From assembly GCF_036116635.1 (NCBI RefSeq), contig NZ_CP107995.1, forward strand, positions 2,666,001-2,730,000: DNA of 64,000 nucleotides, given 5' to 3'. How positions within the stretch are numbered: the stretch's first letter is position 1; each line of letters begins with the position of its first letter. A program made the position numbers and the translations under genes. Shown here piece after piece: positions 17,451 through 25,937 of the stretch. Source of the DNA: Amycolatopsis sp. NBC_00345. GTDB lineage: Bacteria; Actinomycetota; Actinomycetes; Mycobacteriales; Pseudonocardiaceae. The notes beneath the pieces were generated by a model that saw only the letters and a program-made list of their open reading frames with translations, ran no database searches and was not told the origin of the DNA.

Positions 17451-18128
17451 TCAGTGGCCGAACGACCCGATGTCACCGTTGGCGGTGGCGACGCCGTAGC
17501 CGCTCGCGTCGGCCTCCTTGATCACCTTGCCGTCCACCTCGATGCTCACGTGGATCGAGCCGGAGCCGCCGGCCTGGGCGATCACGCTGACCAGCTGGAA
17601 CGCCTGGCCGTCGGGCAGTTCGATGCTCTTCTGCCACGGCAGCTTCACGTTCGATTCGGTGCTGCTGGAGGTCATGCCGTCGTTGGTGTAGCTGATCGTG
17701 CCGGCCTTGCCGGTCCCGGTGACCTTGTAGACGACGGTGTGCTTGGCGGCTCCGTTCGGGGCGCCGGCCGCGGGCGCGCCGAGCGACGCCACGGGCGGCG
17801 CGGCCGGCAGTGAGTTCGCGGTGTCCGTGACGGCCTTGCCGAACGCGGCGACCCAGACGATGCAGATGACCAGGCCGAGGGCCGACACGATGATCCCGGC
17901 GAGGGCGAGGCCCTTGTTCGTCGCCCCGCCCTTGTTCGCCCGGGCGAACCCGAGGATCGACAGGATGAGCCCGACGATCACCAGCGGCCACGCGACCACG
18001 CCGATGAACGGGATGGGCGAGAAGACCAGGCCGATAAGGCCGGTCACGAACCCGGCGGTGCCGAGGCCGTTGCGGGGGAGGGCGGCGGGGTACGGGGCCG
18101 CGGGCGGGTAGGGCTGCTGACTGGTCAC
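17451..18128 (-). CDS. Membrane-anchored DUF4190/MmpS-like protein
   Basis: The 225-residue protein has a proline- and alanine-rich N-terminus (QQPYPPAAPYPAALP). Two membrane segments follow (GFVTGLIGLVFSPIPFIGVVAWPLVIVGLILSIL, split, about 26-59, and LALAGIIVSALGLVICIVWVA, about 74-94), matching DUF4190. The external C-terminal beta domain (TVVYKVTGTGKAGTISYTNDG to the end) resembles MmpS proteins that accompany lipid exporters. No MmpL gene is next to it. GTG 18128 has AGAGGA upstream. Role unknown; a cell-envelope function is inferred from topology. Confidence 0.75.
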   Translation of the reverse strand: MTSQQPYPPAAPYPAALPRNGLGTAGFVTGLIGLVFSPIPFIGVVAWPLVIVGLILSILGFARANKGGATNKGLALAGIIVSALGLVICIVWVAAFGKAVTDTANSLPAAPPVASLGAPAAGAPNGAAKHTVVYKVTGTGKAGTISYTNDGMTSSSTESNVKLPWQKSIELPDGQAFQLVSVIAQAGGSGSIHVSIEVDGKVIKEADASGYGVATANGDIGSFGH

Positions 18129-18226
18129 GGTGATCCTCTCGAATGGGTCGAGTGGTCAGTCGCGGGCCTGGGCGGTTTGTTACGGTCCGTTACAGGTTCG
18201 TGTCGTCGGCACACGGTCGCGCCGGC

Positions 18227-19327
18227 TCAGAGCGCCTCGTCCAGCGCGGCCAGCAGGGAAGACGCCCGCACATCAACGTCCTCGGCCTGCAGTTCGTTGG
18301 TCGTGAAGGAAAAACCCACCCCGCGCGACGGCCACGCTCCGTGGCGGCCGCCGCCGGCGCCGGAGTGGCCGAAGGCGGCCGGGTCCGCGGTCGAAGGGCC
18401 GTAGGTGCCGATCGGGTCGGCGAGTTCGTAGCCGAGGCCGAAGCGCAGGGGGCGGTCGTTGATCGCGTCCACGCCCTCGGACCAGGTGCGCGTCGCCTGG
18501 GCCAGCACGGCGGCGGGCGCCAGCGCGCCGGTCAGCAGCAGGTCGTACAGCCGCGCCATGGCAGGGGCCGTGGCGACGGCGCCGCCGGCCGCGAGTTCGG
18601 CACCGCGGTAGGCGGGGGAGTTCATCGTGTCGGTCGAGTCCAGCAGGCCGCGGTACATGCGGGAAACGATCTGCCGCCGCTCGGGATCCTGCAGGAACGT
18701 GCTGATCCGGTAGCCGGGCGCGCGCCGCAGCGTCGCCACCGGGACCGGCTCCGGGGTGCCCAGCCGCAGGTCGAGGCCGTGTGGCGCGGCCAGCAGGTCG
18801 TGCACCAGCTCGCCGACGCGTTCGCCGGTGACCCGCTGGAGCAGCTCGGTGACGAGGTAGCCGTAGGTCAGCGCGTGGTAGGCCACCTTCGTGCCCGGCG
18901 TCCACAGTGGACGTTGCGCGGCGAGGGCGGCGGCGTTCGCCGCGTTGTCCGCCATCGGCAGGTCCGGCTCGACGTAGGGCAGGCCCGCCGAGTGCGCCAG
19001 CACCTGCGACACCGTCACATCCGCCTTGCCGGCCGCGGCGAACTCCGGCCAGTACCGCGCCACGCGCTCGCCCGGGCCCAGCAGCCCGCGCGCGGTGAGG
19101 ATCGCGACCACGGTCGCGACGATTCCCTTGGTACCGCTGAAAACCACGACCCGGGTGTCCCGCGCCCACGGCACGCCGGGCGCCGCCGACCCGCCCCACA
19201 GCTCCACGACCGGCTCCCCACGGCGTACGACGCTGAACGCCACGCCGCCCGACGAAGCCGCGACGATGTCGGCGAACGCCGAGCGCACCGCCTCGAACCC
19301 GGGCCGTACTTCGCCGTGGACCGTCAT
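18227..19327 (-). CDS. Serine hydrolase, class C beta-lactamase/esterase fold
   Basis: The 366-residue cytoplasmic-type protein (no signal peptide) has the serine hydrolase motifs: nucleophile in VVFSGTKGIVAT (SxxK, about residue 67), tyrosine in KVAYHALTYGYLVTELL, and HSGAGGGRHGAW near the C-terminus. It belongs to the EstB/carboxylesterase branch rather than true beta-lactamases. Its ATG overlaps the stop of the ABC ATPase gene by four bases, making it the last gene of the carnitine/ABC operon. By context it may hydrolyse the imported ester or amide, for example an acylcarnitine; that is inference only. Confidence 0.87.
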   Translation of the reverse strand: MTVHGEVRPGFEAVRSAFADIVAASSGGVAFSVVRRGEPVVELWGGSAAPGVPWARDTRVVVFSGTKGIVATVVAILTARGLLGPGERVARYWPEFAAAGKADVTVSQVLAHSAGLPYVEPDLPMADNAANAAALAAQRPLWTPGTKVAYHALTYGYLVTELLQRVTGERVGELVHDLLAAPHGLDLRLGTPEPVPVATLRRAPGYRISTFLQDPERRQIVSRMYRGLLDSTDTMNSPAYRGAELAAGGAVATAPAMARLYDLLLTGALAPAAVLAQATRTWSEGVDAINDRPLRFGLGYELADPIGTYGPSTADPAAFGHSGAGGGRHGAWPSRGVGFSFTTNELQAEDVDVRASSLLAALDEAL

Positions 19328-20913
19328 AACCGCGGCGTATTCGCCAGCAGCTCGCGGGTGTAGGAATGCGAAGGGGCCCTCAGCACGTCATCGACCGTAC
19401 CCTCCTCCACGATCTCCCCGCCGCGCAGAACGGCGACGCGGTCGGCGACTTCGGGCGCGAGCGCGATGTTGTGCGTGACGAACAGCATCGCCATGCCCAG
19501 CTCCCGTCGCAGTTCGCCGAGCAGCTCGACGATCGTGGCCTGCACCGAGACGTCGAGTGCCGACGTCACCTCGTCGCACACCAGCACGTCCGGCGTCGTG
19601 ACGAGCGCGCGGGCGATCGCGGCCCGCTGCCGTTCCCCGCCGGAGAGCTGGTCGGGCAGCCGGTTCGCCAGCTCGCGCCCGAGCCGGACCCGGTCCAGCA
19701 TCTCGGCGACGCGGTCCCGTCGCTGCGTCCGCGACAGCGAAGTGAGCCGTACCAACGGAACCTCGATCGACTGCGCGATGGTCTTGCGCGGGTTCAGCGA
19801 CGAGAACGGGCTCTGGAACACGTACTGGATCCGCCGCCGCTCGTCGTTGCTGCGCTGCCGGGTGGCGGCCGCGAGCGGCGTGCCCTCCAGCGCGACGGTG
19901 CCGGTGTACTCCCGCGCGAGCCCGGCGATGCACTGCGACAGCGTGGTCTTGCCGGACCCGGATTCGCCCAGCAGCAGCACGCATTCGCCGCGTGTCACCG
20001 AGACGTCGACGCCGCGCAGCACCTGCAGGTCGCCGAAGGAGACGTGGATCCCGCGCGCCGCCAGCACCGCGTCCGACGGCGGGGGAGCGGCGCCCGCGTC
20101 CGCGTCGAGGTCGGGCACCACCGACAGCAGACGCCGGGTGTACGCGTGCGCCGGCCGTCGCAGGACCTGCTCCGCGGGCCCGGTCTCGACCACGTCGCCC
20201 TGGTACATCACCGCGACCCGGTCGGCCAGCTCCGCCACCACGGCCAGGTCGTGCGTGATGTAGAGCGCCGCGACGCGGTGCTCGGCCGTCAACGAGCGCA
20301 CGGTCTCCAGCACCAGCGCCTGGGTCATCACGTCGAGCCCGGTGGTCGGCTCGTCGAGCACGACCACGCTCGGCCGGCAGGCGAACGCCATCGCGATGCC
20401 CACGCGCTGCTGCTGCCCGCCCGAGAGCTGGTGCGGGTACCGGCGCCGGTAGGCCTCGTCCGCGGGCAGCCCGACCTCGGCCAGCACCTCGGCCACGCGG
20501 TCCTCGACCGGGCCCGGATAGCCGTGCGTCTCCAGGACTTCCGCGATCTGCAGGCCGATCCGCAACGCCGGGTTCAGCGACAGCGCGGGGTCCTGCGGGA
20601 TGTAGGCGATCACGTTGCCGCGCAGCTTCCGGCGCCCGGCGGCGTCGAGGGCGAGGATGTCGACGGGCTCGCCGCCGCGGGGGCGCACGGTCACCGCGCC
20701 GCCCGCGGAGACCAGGCCGCGCCGGAAGTGCCCGAGCGCGGCCAGCCCGGCCGTGGTCTTGCCGGAGCCGGACTCGCCGACCAGCGCGAGCACCTCCCCG
20801 GGCGCGATCGCGTACGAGACGCCGCCGAGCACGCGGCGGCCCGCCGCCGTCCGGACCGCCAGCCCGGTCACCTCGAGGGCGAGCGCGGCGGGGCCGGTCG
20901 AGTGCTCGGTCAT
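19324..20913 (-). CDS. Fused dipeptide-type ABC transporter ATPase (DppD-DppF in one chain)
   Basis: The 529-residue protein contains two complete nucleotide-binding domains. The first (about 10-260) has GESGSGKTTAG, YIPQDPALSLNPALRIG, LSGGQQQRVGIA and VVLDEPTTGLD. The second (about 285-525) has GESGSGKTTLSQ, VFQSPFSSLNPRKTI, LSGGERQRAAIA and LVCDEVTSALD. The proline phase loops (SLNP) are typical of oligopeptide/nickel importers. Separate genes in most species, the two halves are fused here by a short alanine/proline linker. It powers the DppB/DppC-like permeases upstream, sharing ATGA overlaps on both sides. Confidence 0.93.
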   Translation of the reverse strand: MTEHSTGPAALALEVTGLAVRTAAGRRVLGGVSYAIAPGEVLALVGESGSGKTTAGLAALGHFRRGLVSAGGAVTVRPRGGEPVDILALDAAGRRKLRGNVIAYIPQDPALSLNPALRIGLQIAEVLETHGYPGPVEDRVAEVLAEVGLPADEAYRRRYPHQLSGGQQQRVGIAMAFACRPSVVVLDEPTTGLDVMTQALVLETVRSLTAEHRVAALYITHDLAVVAELADRVAVMYQGDVVETGPAEQVLRRPAHAYTRRLLSVVPDLDADAGAAPPPSDAVLAARGIHVSFGDLQVLRGVDVSVTRGECVLLLGESGSGKTTLSQCIAGLAREYTGTVALEGTPLAAATRQRSNDERRRIQYVFQSPFSSLNPRKTIAQSIEVPLVRLTSLSRTQRRDRVAEMLDRVRLGRELANRLPDQLSGGERQRAAIARALVTTPDVLVCDEVTSALDVSVQATIVELLGELRRELGMAMLFVTHNIALAPEVADRVAVLRGGEIVEEGTVDDVLRAPSHSYTRELLANTPRL

Positions 20914-21800
20914 GAGCGGGCCTCCCGGGTGCGCCCGGCCGCGGCCGAGGCGAGCGAGTCGAACACGAGGTTGGTGCCGACGGCGAGCAGCGCGATCGCG
21001 ACCACCGGCAGCAGCACGCCCCACGGCTGCACGACGAGCGCGATCCGGTTCTCGTTGATCATCAGGCCCCAGTCGGCCGTGGGCGGCTGGATGCCGAGGC
21101 CCAGGAACGACAGCGACGCGATGTAGCCGATGGAGCAGATCAGCCGCAGGCCCAGCTCCACCATCATCGGGCCGGTGATGTTCGGCAGGATCTCGCGCAG
21201 CAGGATCTGCCCGCGCGGCACCGCGTACATCTCGGCCGCGCGGACGTAGTCGTTGTCCCGCACCTCGACCGTGGCCTGGCGGGCGACGCGCGCGGTGCGG
21301 GGCGCGTGCGTCAGCCCGATCACCAGCACCAGCAGCCAGCCCTTCGGCCCGATCACCGCGATCGCGAGCAGCGCGATGACCAGCTGGGGGAAGGACAGCA
21401 GGACGTCGTTGCCACGCATCAGGATGCTGTCGAGCCAGCCGCCGCCGTAGCCCGCGACCAGGCCGAGCAGGGTGCCCAGCACCATGCCCAGCACAGTGGC
21501 GAGCACCGCGTACAGCAGCAGGGTGGTGCCGCCGGCCAGGAACCGGGTGAGCACGTCGCGGCCGAGGCCGTCGGTGCCCGCGATCCCGTCCGGCTTGAAC
21601 GGCTTGCCCGCGAAGTCCGTGGCGCTGTAGCCGGTCAGCACCGGGCCGAGCCACGGGCCGAGCAGCGCCACCAGCACCACGACCCCGGCGAGCACCGTGC
21701 CGACCTTGGTCTGCGGGAACGCCCAGGCCGTGCGCCACAGCCCGGCGGCTTTCACCGGTACTTCTTCGGACACGGCGGGCACAGTTTCCACGGCGGTCAT
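20910..21800 (-). CDS. Dipeptide-type ABC permease, DppC-like
   Basis: The 296-residue protein has an N-terminal membrane anchor (VGTVLAGVVVLVALLGPWLG), the DppC-specific external segment (KPFKPDGIAGTDGLGRDVL) and the BPD transporter core. The EAA motif is EMYAVPRGQILLREILPNITGP (split, about 205-226). It forms the permease with the DppB-like protein. ATG 21800 is preferred. The 73 bp between the dppB-like stop and this start are occupied by a 26-codon frame that overlaps both neighbours. Confidence 0.92.
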   Translation of the reverse strand: MTAVETVPAVSEEVPVKAAGLWRTAWAFPQTKVGTVLAGVVVLVALLGPWLGPVLTGYSATDFAGKPFKPDGIAGTDGLGRDVLTRFLAGGTTLLLYAVLATVLGMVLGTLLGLVAGYGGGWLDSILMRGNDVLLSFPQLVIALLAIAVIGPKGWLLVLVIGLTHAPRTARVARQATVEVRDNDYVRAAEMYAVPRGQILLREILPNITGPMMVELGLRLICSIGYIASLSFLGLGIQPPTADWGLMINENRIALVVQPWGVLLPVVAIALLAVGTNLVFDSLASAAAGRTREARS

Positions 21801-21877
21801 CGGACAGCCTCCAGTGTCTTGCGGGACACCCGCACCCGGTCGGCGGCACGAGCAGGCTGCCGCGATTGTGTGCTCAT
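21797..21877 (-). CDS. Possible 26-codon coupled mini-ORF between dppB- and dppC-like genes
   Basis: An ATG overlapping the dppB-like stop (ATGA) opens a frame that begins MSTQSRQPARAADRV and ends with a TGA overlapping the dppC-like ATG. The peptide is basic with no membrane segment. It could be a true coupling ORF, or the original N-terminus of the DppC-like protein put out of frame by an indel. The exact junctions on both sides are the only evidence. Confidence 0.3.
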   Translation of the reverse strand: MSTQSRQPARAADRVRVSRKTLEAVR

Positions 21878-22827
21878 GCCGCCTCCGTCCGCAGCTTCGG
21901 ATTCGCCAGGATGCCGACGACATCGGCGAGCAGGTTCACCACGATGTACACCGCGGCGATGATCAGCGTGATCGCCTGGACCACGGCGACGTCACGCTTG
22001 GCCACCGCGTCGATCAGCGCCTGGCCGATGCCGGGGTAGCGGAACAGGAACTCGACCACCACGGCCCCGCCGGCGAGCCAGGCCAGCTGCACCGCGACCA
22101 CCTGCGCGACCGGCCCCACGGCGTGCGGCAGCGCGTGGCGCACCAGCACGGTTCGCTCGCGCAGGCCCTTGAGCCGGGCCATCTCGACGTAACCGGAGTC
22201 GAGGACGTCGTTCATGGTCCCGCGCATCATCCGGCTGATGTAGGGCGTCACCACCAGCACCAGCGTCACCACGGGCAGCACGAGCTGGCCCGGCTGCCGC
22301 CACACCGCCTCGCCGGGCGGCGTGAGCGTGACCGACGGCAGCACCTTGAACACCGTGGTCGCGAACAGCACGATCAGCGACACGCCGATGACGAACTCCG
22401 GCAGCGCCGCGATCACCAGGCTGATCCCCGACACGGCCTGGTCGGCCGCCCGGCCGCGGCGCAGCGAGCTCCAGGTGCCGAGCGCGAGGCCGAGCGGGGC
22501 GGCGATCACGGCGGCGAGCACCAGCAGCAGCAACGACGCCGAGACGCGGTCGCCGAGCAGCGCCGTCACCGGGCCCTGGGTGGAGGTCGACGTGCCGAGG
22601 TCGCCGGTGAGCAGCCCGCCCAGCCAGTCCAGGTAGCGCTGCCAGACCGGCTCGTCGAGGTGCAGCTGGTGCTGCAGCGCGGCGATCCGCTCCGGCGTCG
22701 CCTGCTGGCCGAGGATGGCGCGGGCGGGGTCGCCCGGCAGCAGCAGCGTCGCGACGAACACCAGCAGCGTCACCAGCCACAGCACGGCGAGGCTGACCAG
22801 CAGGCGTTTGACGATCAGGCGGGTCAT
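21874..22827 (-). CDS. Dipeptide-type ABC permease, DppB-like
   Basis: The 317-residue protein opens with LIVKRLLVSLAVLWLVTLLVF and LLPGDPARAILGQQATPERIAALQHQL (split), the DppB signature. The transport core follows, with PYISRMMRGTMNDVLDSGYVEMARLKGL and the EAA loop, and ends FRYPGIGQALIDAVAKRDVAVVQ plus a last helix. Six membrane segments are visible. Both ends overlap neighbours by four bases. It forms the permease with the DppC-like protein. Confidence 0.93.
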   Translation of the reverse strand: MTRLIVKRLLVSLAVLWLVTLLVFVATLLLPGDPARAILGQQATPERIAALQHQLHLDEPVWQRYLDWLGGLLTGDLGTSTSTQGPVTALLGDRVSASLLLLVLAAVIAAPLGLALGTWSSLRRGRAADQAVSGISLVIAALPEFVIGVSLIVLFATTVFKVLPSVTLTPPGEAVWRQPGQLVLPVVTLVLVVTPYISRMMRGTMNDVLDSGYVEMARLKGLRERTVLVRHALPHAVGPVAQVVAVQLAWLAGGAVVVEFLFRYPGIGQALIDAVAKRDVAVVQAITLIIAAVYIVVNLLADVVGILANPKLRTEAA

Positions 22828-24521
22828 GCCGCACCTCCTCCGGCTGTGCCGAGCCAGGCCTCACGGAACTGGTAGCCCGACAGCGAGACCCCGGTCCGGT
22901 CGGGCACCAGCCCGGCGACGTAGGCCTGGTGGGCGTCCACCTGGTCGACGAAGCCCCAGACGATCAGCCCGCCCCGGTCGTACTCGATCCGCTGGGCCTG
23001 GCGCAGCAACGCGTCCCGGGCCTGGGTGTCCACAGTGGAGCTGGCGCGGGTGACCAGGTCGGTGAACTCCGGGTCGCTCCAGTGGGTCTCGTTGTACGGC
23101 GACTTCGGCAGCGAGCCGTTCGCGACCTGCGGCAGGTAGTTGCGGGTGTACCAGAAGTCCTGCGCGAAGTCCCAGGACAGGTAGTTCTCCCCGTAGAACG
23201 TGGTGGTGTCGAGCTTGCGGATGCGGACATTCACCCCAGCCGCCTTCGCCTGCTGCTGGAACACCTGCGCCGCCTCGACCGCGCCCGCCTGGATCGGCGC
23301 GGTGACCAGCTCGATGTCGAGGTCCGGCTTCCCGGCCGCGGCCAGCAGCTGTTTCGCCTCGTCGATGTTCTGCTTCCGCTGCGGCAGTTCTCTCGCGTAC
23401 GCGGGGTCGAACGGCGCGTACAGGTCGTTGCCCACCCGGCCCTGGCCGCTGAGCACCTGGTTGATCATCTGCTCGCGGTCCACCACCAGCCGCAGCGCCT
23501 GGCGCACCCGCACGTCGTCGAACGGCGGCCGGTCCACGCGCATCGTGAACGGCAGCCAGGTGCCGGTGCCGGAGGTCAGCACGCGCATGCGCGGATCGCT
23601 GCGCAGCACGTCGACCAGCGCCACCGGGACCTGGTCGATCGCGTCCACCTGCGACGACAGCAGCGCGTTGATCCGGGCGTCGTCGTCGGCGAAGTTGATC
23701 AGCACCAGCTGGTCGGCGTAGGGCTGGCCGGGCCGCCAGTAGTGCTCGTTGCGCACGAACGTGCTCTGCAGCCCGGCGGTGAACCGGTCGAGCCGGAACG
23801 GCCCGGTGCCGATCGGCCGCTTCACGTCGAAGTCGGCCGGCACGATGCCGAGCGAGTACTGGCCGAGCAGATCGTCGAAGCCGGCGTTCGGCTCGGTCAG
23901 CCGGAACTCCACCGTCATGCTCCCGGACGGCACCACCTCGCCGAGCATGGTCAGCCCGGCGGCGCCGCTCTTCGGGTCCTTCGGGTCGGTGATCCGCTTG
24001 AACGTGGCCACCACGTCGGCGGGCGTGACCGGGCGGCCGTCGTGGAACTTGACGCCCTCGCGCAGCACCGCGGTCCACGTCCGGGCGTCGGCCGACGAGG
24101 TCAGCGACTGCGCCACCACCGGCTGCAGCCGGTACTCGTGGTCGCGGATCAGCAGCGGCTCGTAGAGGTTGATCACCCGCGCGATGTCCGGGTTGGTCGC
24201 CGGGATGTGCGGGTCGAGGGTGTCGGACGCGCCGCCGCCGGTGACGCCGACGCGCAGCGTGCCGCCGCGCCGCGGTGGACCGGTGGGCGCGGCGGCCGCG
24301 ACGCCGCTCCCGCCGCACGCCGTGAGCAGGGGAGCGGCGCCCAGAATCGCGGCACCGCCGACGGCCGCGGTCAAGAACCGGCGGCGGGACAGGGAATTCG
24401 GCTTACTGTGCTGTTCGGTACTAATCCGACGGCAGCCACGGCGGAAAAGGGTTTCTTCGAGCAGATCGGCTGCGGACCGTGTCCGCCTGCTTTCGGTCGG
24501 ATCAGTACATCGTGCTTCCAT
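22824..24521 (-). CDS. ABC substrate-binding lipoprotein, family 5 (DppA-like)
   Basis: The 565-residue protein has a twin-arginine lipoprotein signal (SRRRFLTAAVGGAAILGAAP then lipobox LTAC, about 45-70). The SBP_bac_5 fold follows: LRVGVTGGGASDTLDPHIP, LREGVKFHDGRPVTPADVVATFKRI (split), PIGTGPFRLDRF and a C-terminal VSLSGYQFREAW. It captures the substrate outside the membrane for the permease downstream. The start is uncertain: ATG 24521 gives about 45 residues before the RR motif and lacks a good Shine-Dalgarno sequence, but no nearer ATG, GTG or TTG exists in frame before the RR motif. Context makes carnitine or a carnitine conjugate the best ligand guess; the family more often binds peptides, nickel or opines. 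Confidence 0.9.
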   Translation of the reverse strand: MEARCTDPTESRRTRSAADLLEETLFRRGCRRISTEQHSKPNSLSRRRFLTAAVGGAAILGAAPLLTACGGSGVAAAAPTGPPRRGGTLRVGVTGGGASDTLDPHIPATNPDIARVINLYEPLLIRDHEYRLQPVVAQSLTSSADARTWTAVLREGVKFHDGRPVTPADVVATFKRITDPKDPKSGAAGLTMLGEVVPSGSMTVEFRLTEPNAGFDDLLGQYSLGIVPADFDVKRPIGTGPFRLDRFTAGLQSTFVRNEHYWRPGQPYADQLVLINFADDDARINALLSSQVDAIDQVPVALVDVLRSDPRMRVLTSGTGTWLPFTMRVDRPPFDDVRVRQALRLVVDREQMINQVLSGQGRVGNDLYAPFDPAYARELPQRKQNIDEAKQLLAAAGKPDLDIELVTAPIQAGAVEAAQVFQQQAKAAGVNVRIRKLDTTTFYGENYLSWDFAQDFWYTRNYLPQVANGSLPKSPYNETHWSDPEFTDLVTRASSTVDTQARDALLRQAQRIEYDRGGLIVWGFVDQVDAHQAYVAGLVPDRTGVSLSGYQFREAWLGTAGGGAA

Positions 24522-24556
24522 AGGAGTCTTTTCGGTGGGGACGGTGTTCGGGAGGT

Positions 24557-24991
24557 TCAAGCGATCGCGCGCCCCGCGTAGTCCGGGACCGGGCTGGCGT
24601 ACTGGCGGAGCCGCTCCGCGATGTCGTCGGGGAACGGCGAGGCTCTGCCGCCGGCGACGTGCAGGCACAGCAGTTCTTCGGTGGCCACCAGCTCGTCGGC
24701 GACGCGCATCTCGTGGCACAGCCGGGTTTTCTTCGCCCCGACCGACAGCACGGACGTGGCCACCTCCAGCTCGGCGTCCGCGCCGACCTCACGCAGGTAC
24801 CGGACGTGGGCCTCCACTGTGTACAGCGAGGCGCCGGTGGCCGTGCGGTACGCCGGGTCGAGGCCGGTGGCGTCCATCAGCGCGGTGGTGGCGTCGCCGA
24901 AGACGAGCACGTAGTAGGGCTCGGAGAGGTGGCCGTTGTAGTCGATCCACTCCGGACGGACCCGGTCGCGGTGGACCAGCGGCTCACCCAC
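24557..24991 (-). CDS. cdhB: Hot-dog acyl-CoA thioesterase, probable betainyl-CoA thioesterase (CdhB-like)
   Basis: The 144-residue single hot-dog domain carries the 4HBT-type sequence VRPEWIDYNGHLSEPYYVLV near the N-terminus, with the catalytic-type aspartate in DYNGH. In carnitine catabolism this activity hydrolyses betainyl-CoA to glycine betaine and CoA. GTG 24991 is used; it overlaps the stop of the carnitine dehydrogenase gene by eight bases. In some bacteria the thioesterase is fused to the dehydrogenase; here they are separate but coupled. The family call is firm; the substrate is inferred from the neighbouring pair of pathway enzymes. Confidence 0.85.
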   Translation of the reverse strand: MGEPLVHRDRVRPEWIDYNGHLSEPYYVLVFGDATTALMDATGLDPAYRTATGASLYTVEAHVRYLREVGADAELEVATSVLSVGAKKTRLCHEMRVADELVATEELLCLHVAGGRASPFPDDIAERLRQYASPVPDYAGRAIA

Positions 24992-25937
24992 GGCGAGCCC
25001 GCCCGACGGCCTCCTGGATCGCGATGATCGCCCGGTCGCGCTCGGCGACGAGGTCGGCAATGGTGCGTTCACCCGCCTCCTCCTCACAGCCCTCGACTAC
25101 GGCGTCGCGCAGCTTCTTGGTCAGCTCGGGCGCGTCGAGGCGGGTCCACGGCGATTTCAGCGACGGCCCGAAGTGGTCGAGCATGTGCGCCATGCCGCCC
25201 TCGCCGCCGGCCAGGTGGAAGGTGAGCATCGGGCCGTGGGCGGGCCAGCGCAGGCCGGGCCCGTCGGTGATCGCGGTGTCGATCTGCTCGACGGTGGCCT
25301 CGCCGTTCGCGACCATGTGCAGGGCCTCGCGCCACAGCGCCTCCTGCAGCCGGTTGGCGATGAAGCCGGGCACCTCGTCGTCCATGGTGATCACGGTCTT
25401 GCCCACGCGCCGGTAGAACGCGCTCGCCCACTCGACCGCCCACGGCGACGTCAGCTTCCCGCCGACGACCTCGACCAGCGGGATCAGGTACGGCGGGTTG
25501 AATGGGTGGCCCACCACGAGCCGCTCCGGCGTCTTCGCCGCGACCTGCATCTCGGTCATGCCGTAACCCGAGGTCGACGACGCGACGACCACCCCGGCCG
25601 CGGTGACCGCGTCGATGTCGGCCAGCAGCTTCTGCTTGAGCGCCAGGTCTTCCGGCGCGCTCTCCTGCACGAACCCGGCGCCCTCGACGGCCTCGGCGAG
25701 CGTCGCTGTGACGATCAGGTTGTCCCGGCTCGCCCCCTCGGCCAGGCCGAGGCTGGTGAGCGCGGGCCACGCGGCGTCGACCAGCCGGGTCAGCTTCGCG
25801 GCGGCGTCCGGCGCGGGGTCCCACGCCTGGACCCGGAAGCCCTGGGCGAGGAAGTGCGCGACCCAGCCGCCGCCGATCACCCCGGCGCCGACACAGGCGA
25901 CGGTGTCCACCGTGTCCACTGTGGATACGTCAGGCAT
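24984..25937 (-). CDS. cdhA: L-carnitine dehydrogenase (3-hydroxyacyl-CoA dehydrogenase fold)
   Basis: The 317-residue protein has the NAD-binding VGAGVIGGGWVAHFLAQG (about 17-34), GHPFNPPYLIPLVEVV and the C-terminal helical domain. The stretch GPGLRWPAHGPMLTFHLAGG followed by EGGMAHMLDHFGPSLKSPW is characteristic of L-carnitine dehydrogenases and distinguishes them from ordinary 3-hydroxybutyryl-CoA dehydrogenases. It oxidises L-carnitine to 3-dehydrocarnitine with NAD+. It overlaps the BKACE gene upstream and the thioesterase downstream by eight bases each, so all three steps are made together. Confidence 0.92.
   Translation of the reverse strand: MPDVSTVDTVDTVACVGAGVIGGGWVAHFLAQGFRVQAWDPAPDAAAKLTRLVDAAWPALTSLGLAEGASRDNLIVTATLAEAVEGAGFVQESAPEDLALKQKLLADIDAVTAAGVVVASSTSGYGMTEMQVAAKTPERLVVGHPFNPPYLIPLVEVVGGKLTSPWAVEWASAFYRRVGKTVITMDDEVPGFIANRLQEALWREALHMVANGEATVEQIDTAITDGPGLRWPAHGPMLTFHLAGGEGGMAHMLDHFGPSLKSPWTRLDAPELTKKLRDAVVEGCEEEAGERTIADLVAERDRAIIAIQEAVGRARRG

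Noticed and set aside
18227..19327. Calling the serine hydrolases (also 55374-56492) antibiotic beta-lactamases
   Set aside because: They have SxxK and YxN but no signal peptide, and their sequence context fits esterase/peptidase members; no resistance claim is supported.
24984..25937. Calling this gene 3-hydroxybutyryl-CoA dehydrogenase
   Set aside because: The GPGLRW...GGEGGMAHML region and coupling to BKACE and the thioesterase fit L-carnitine dehydrogenase better.
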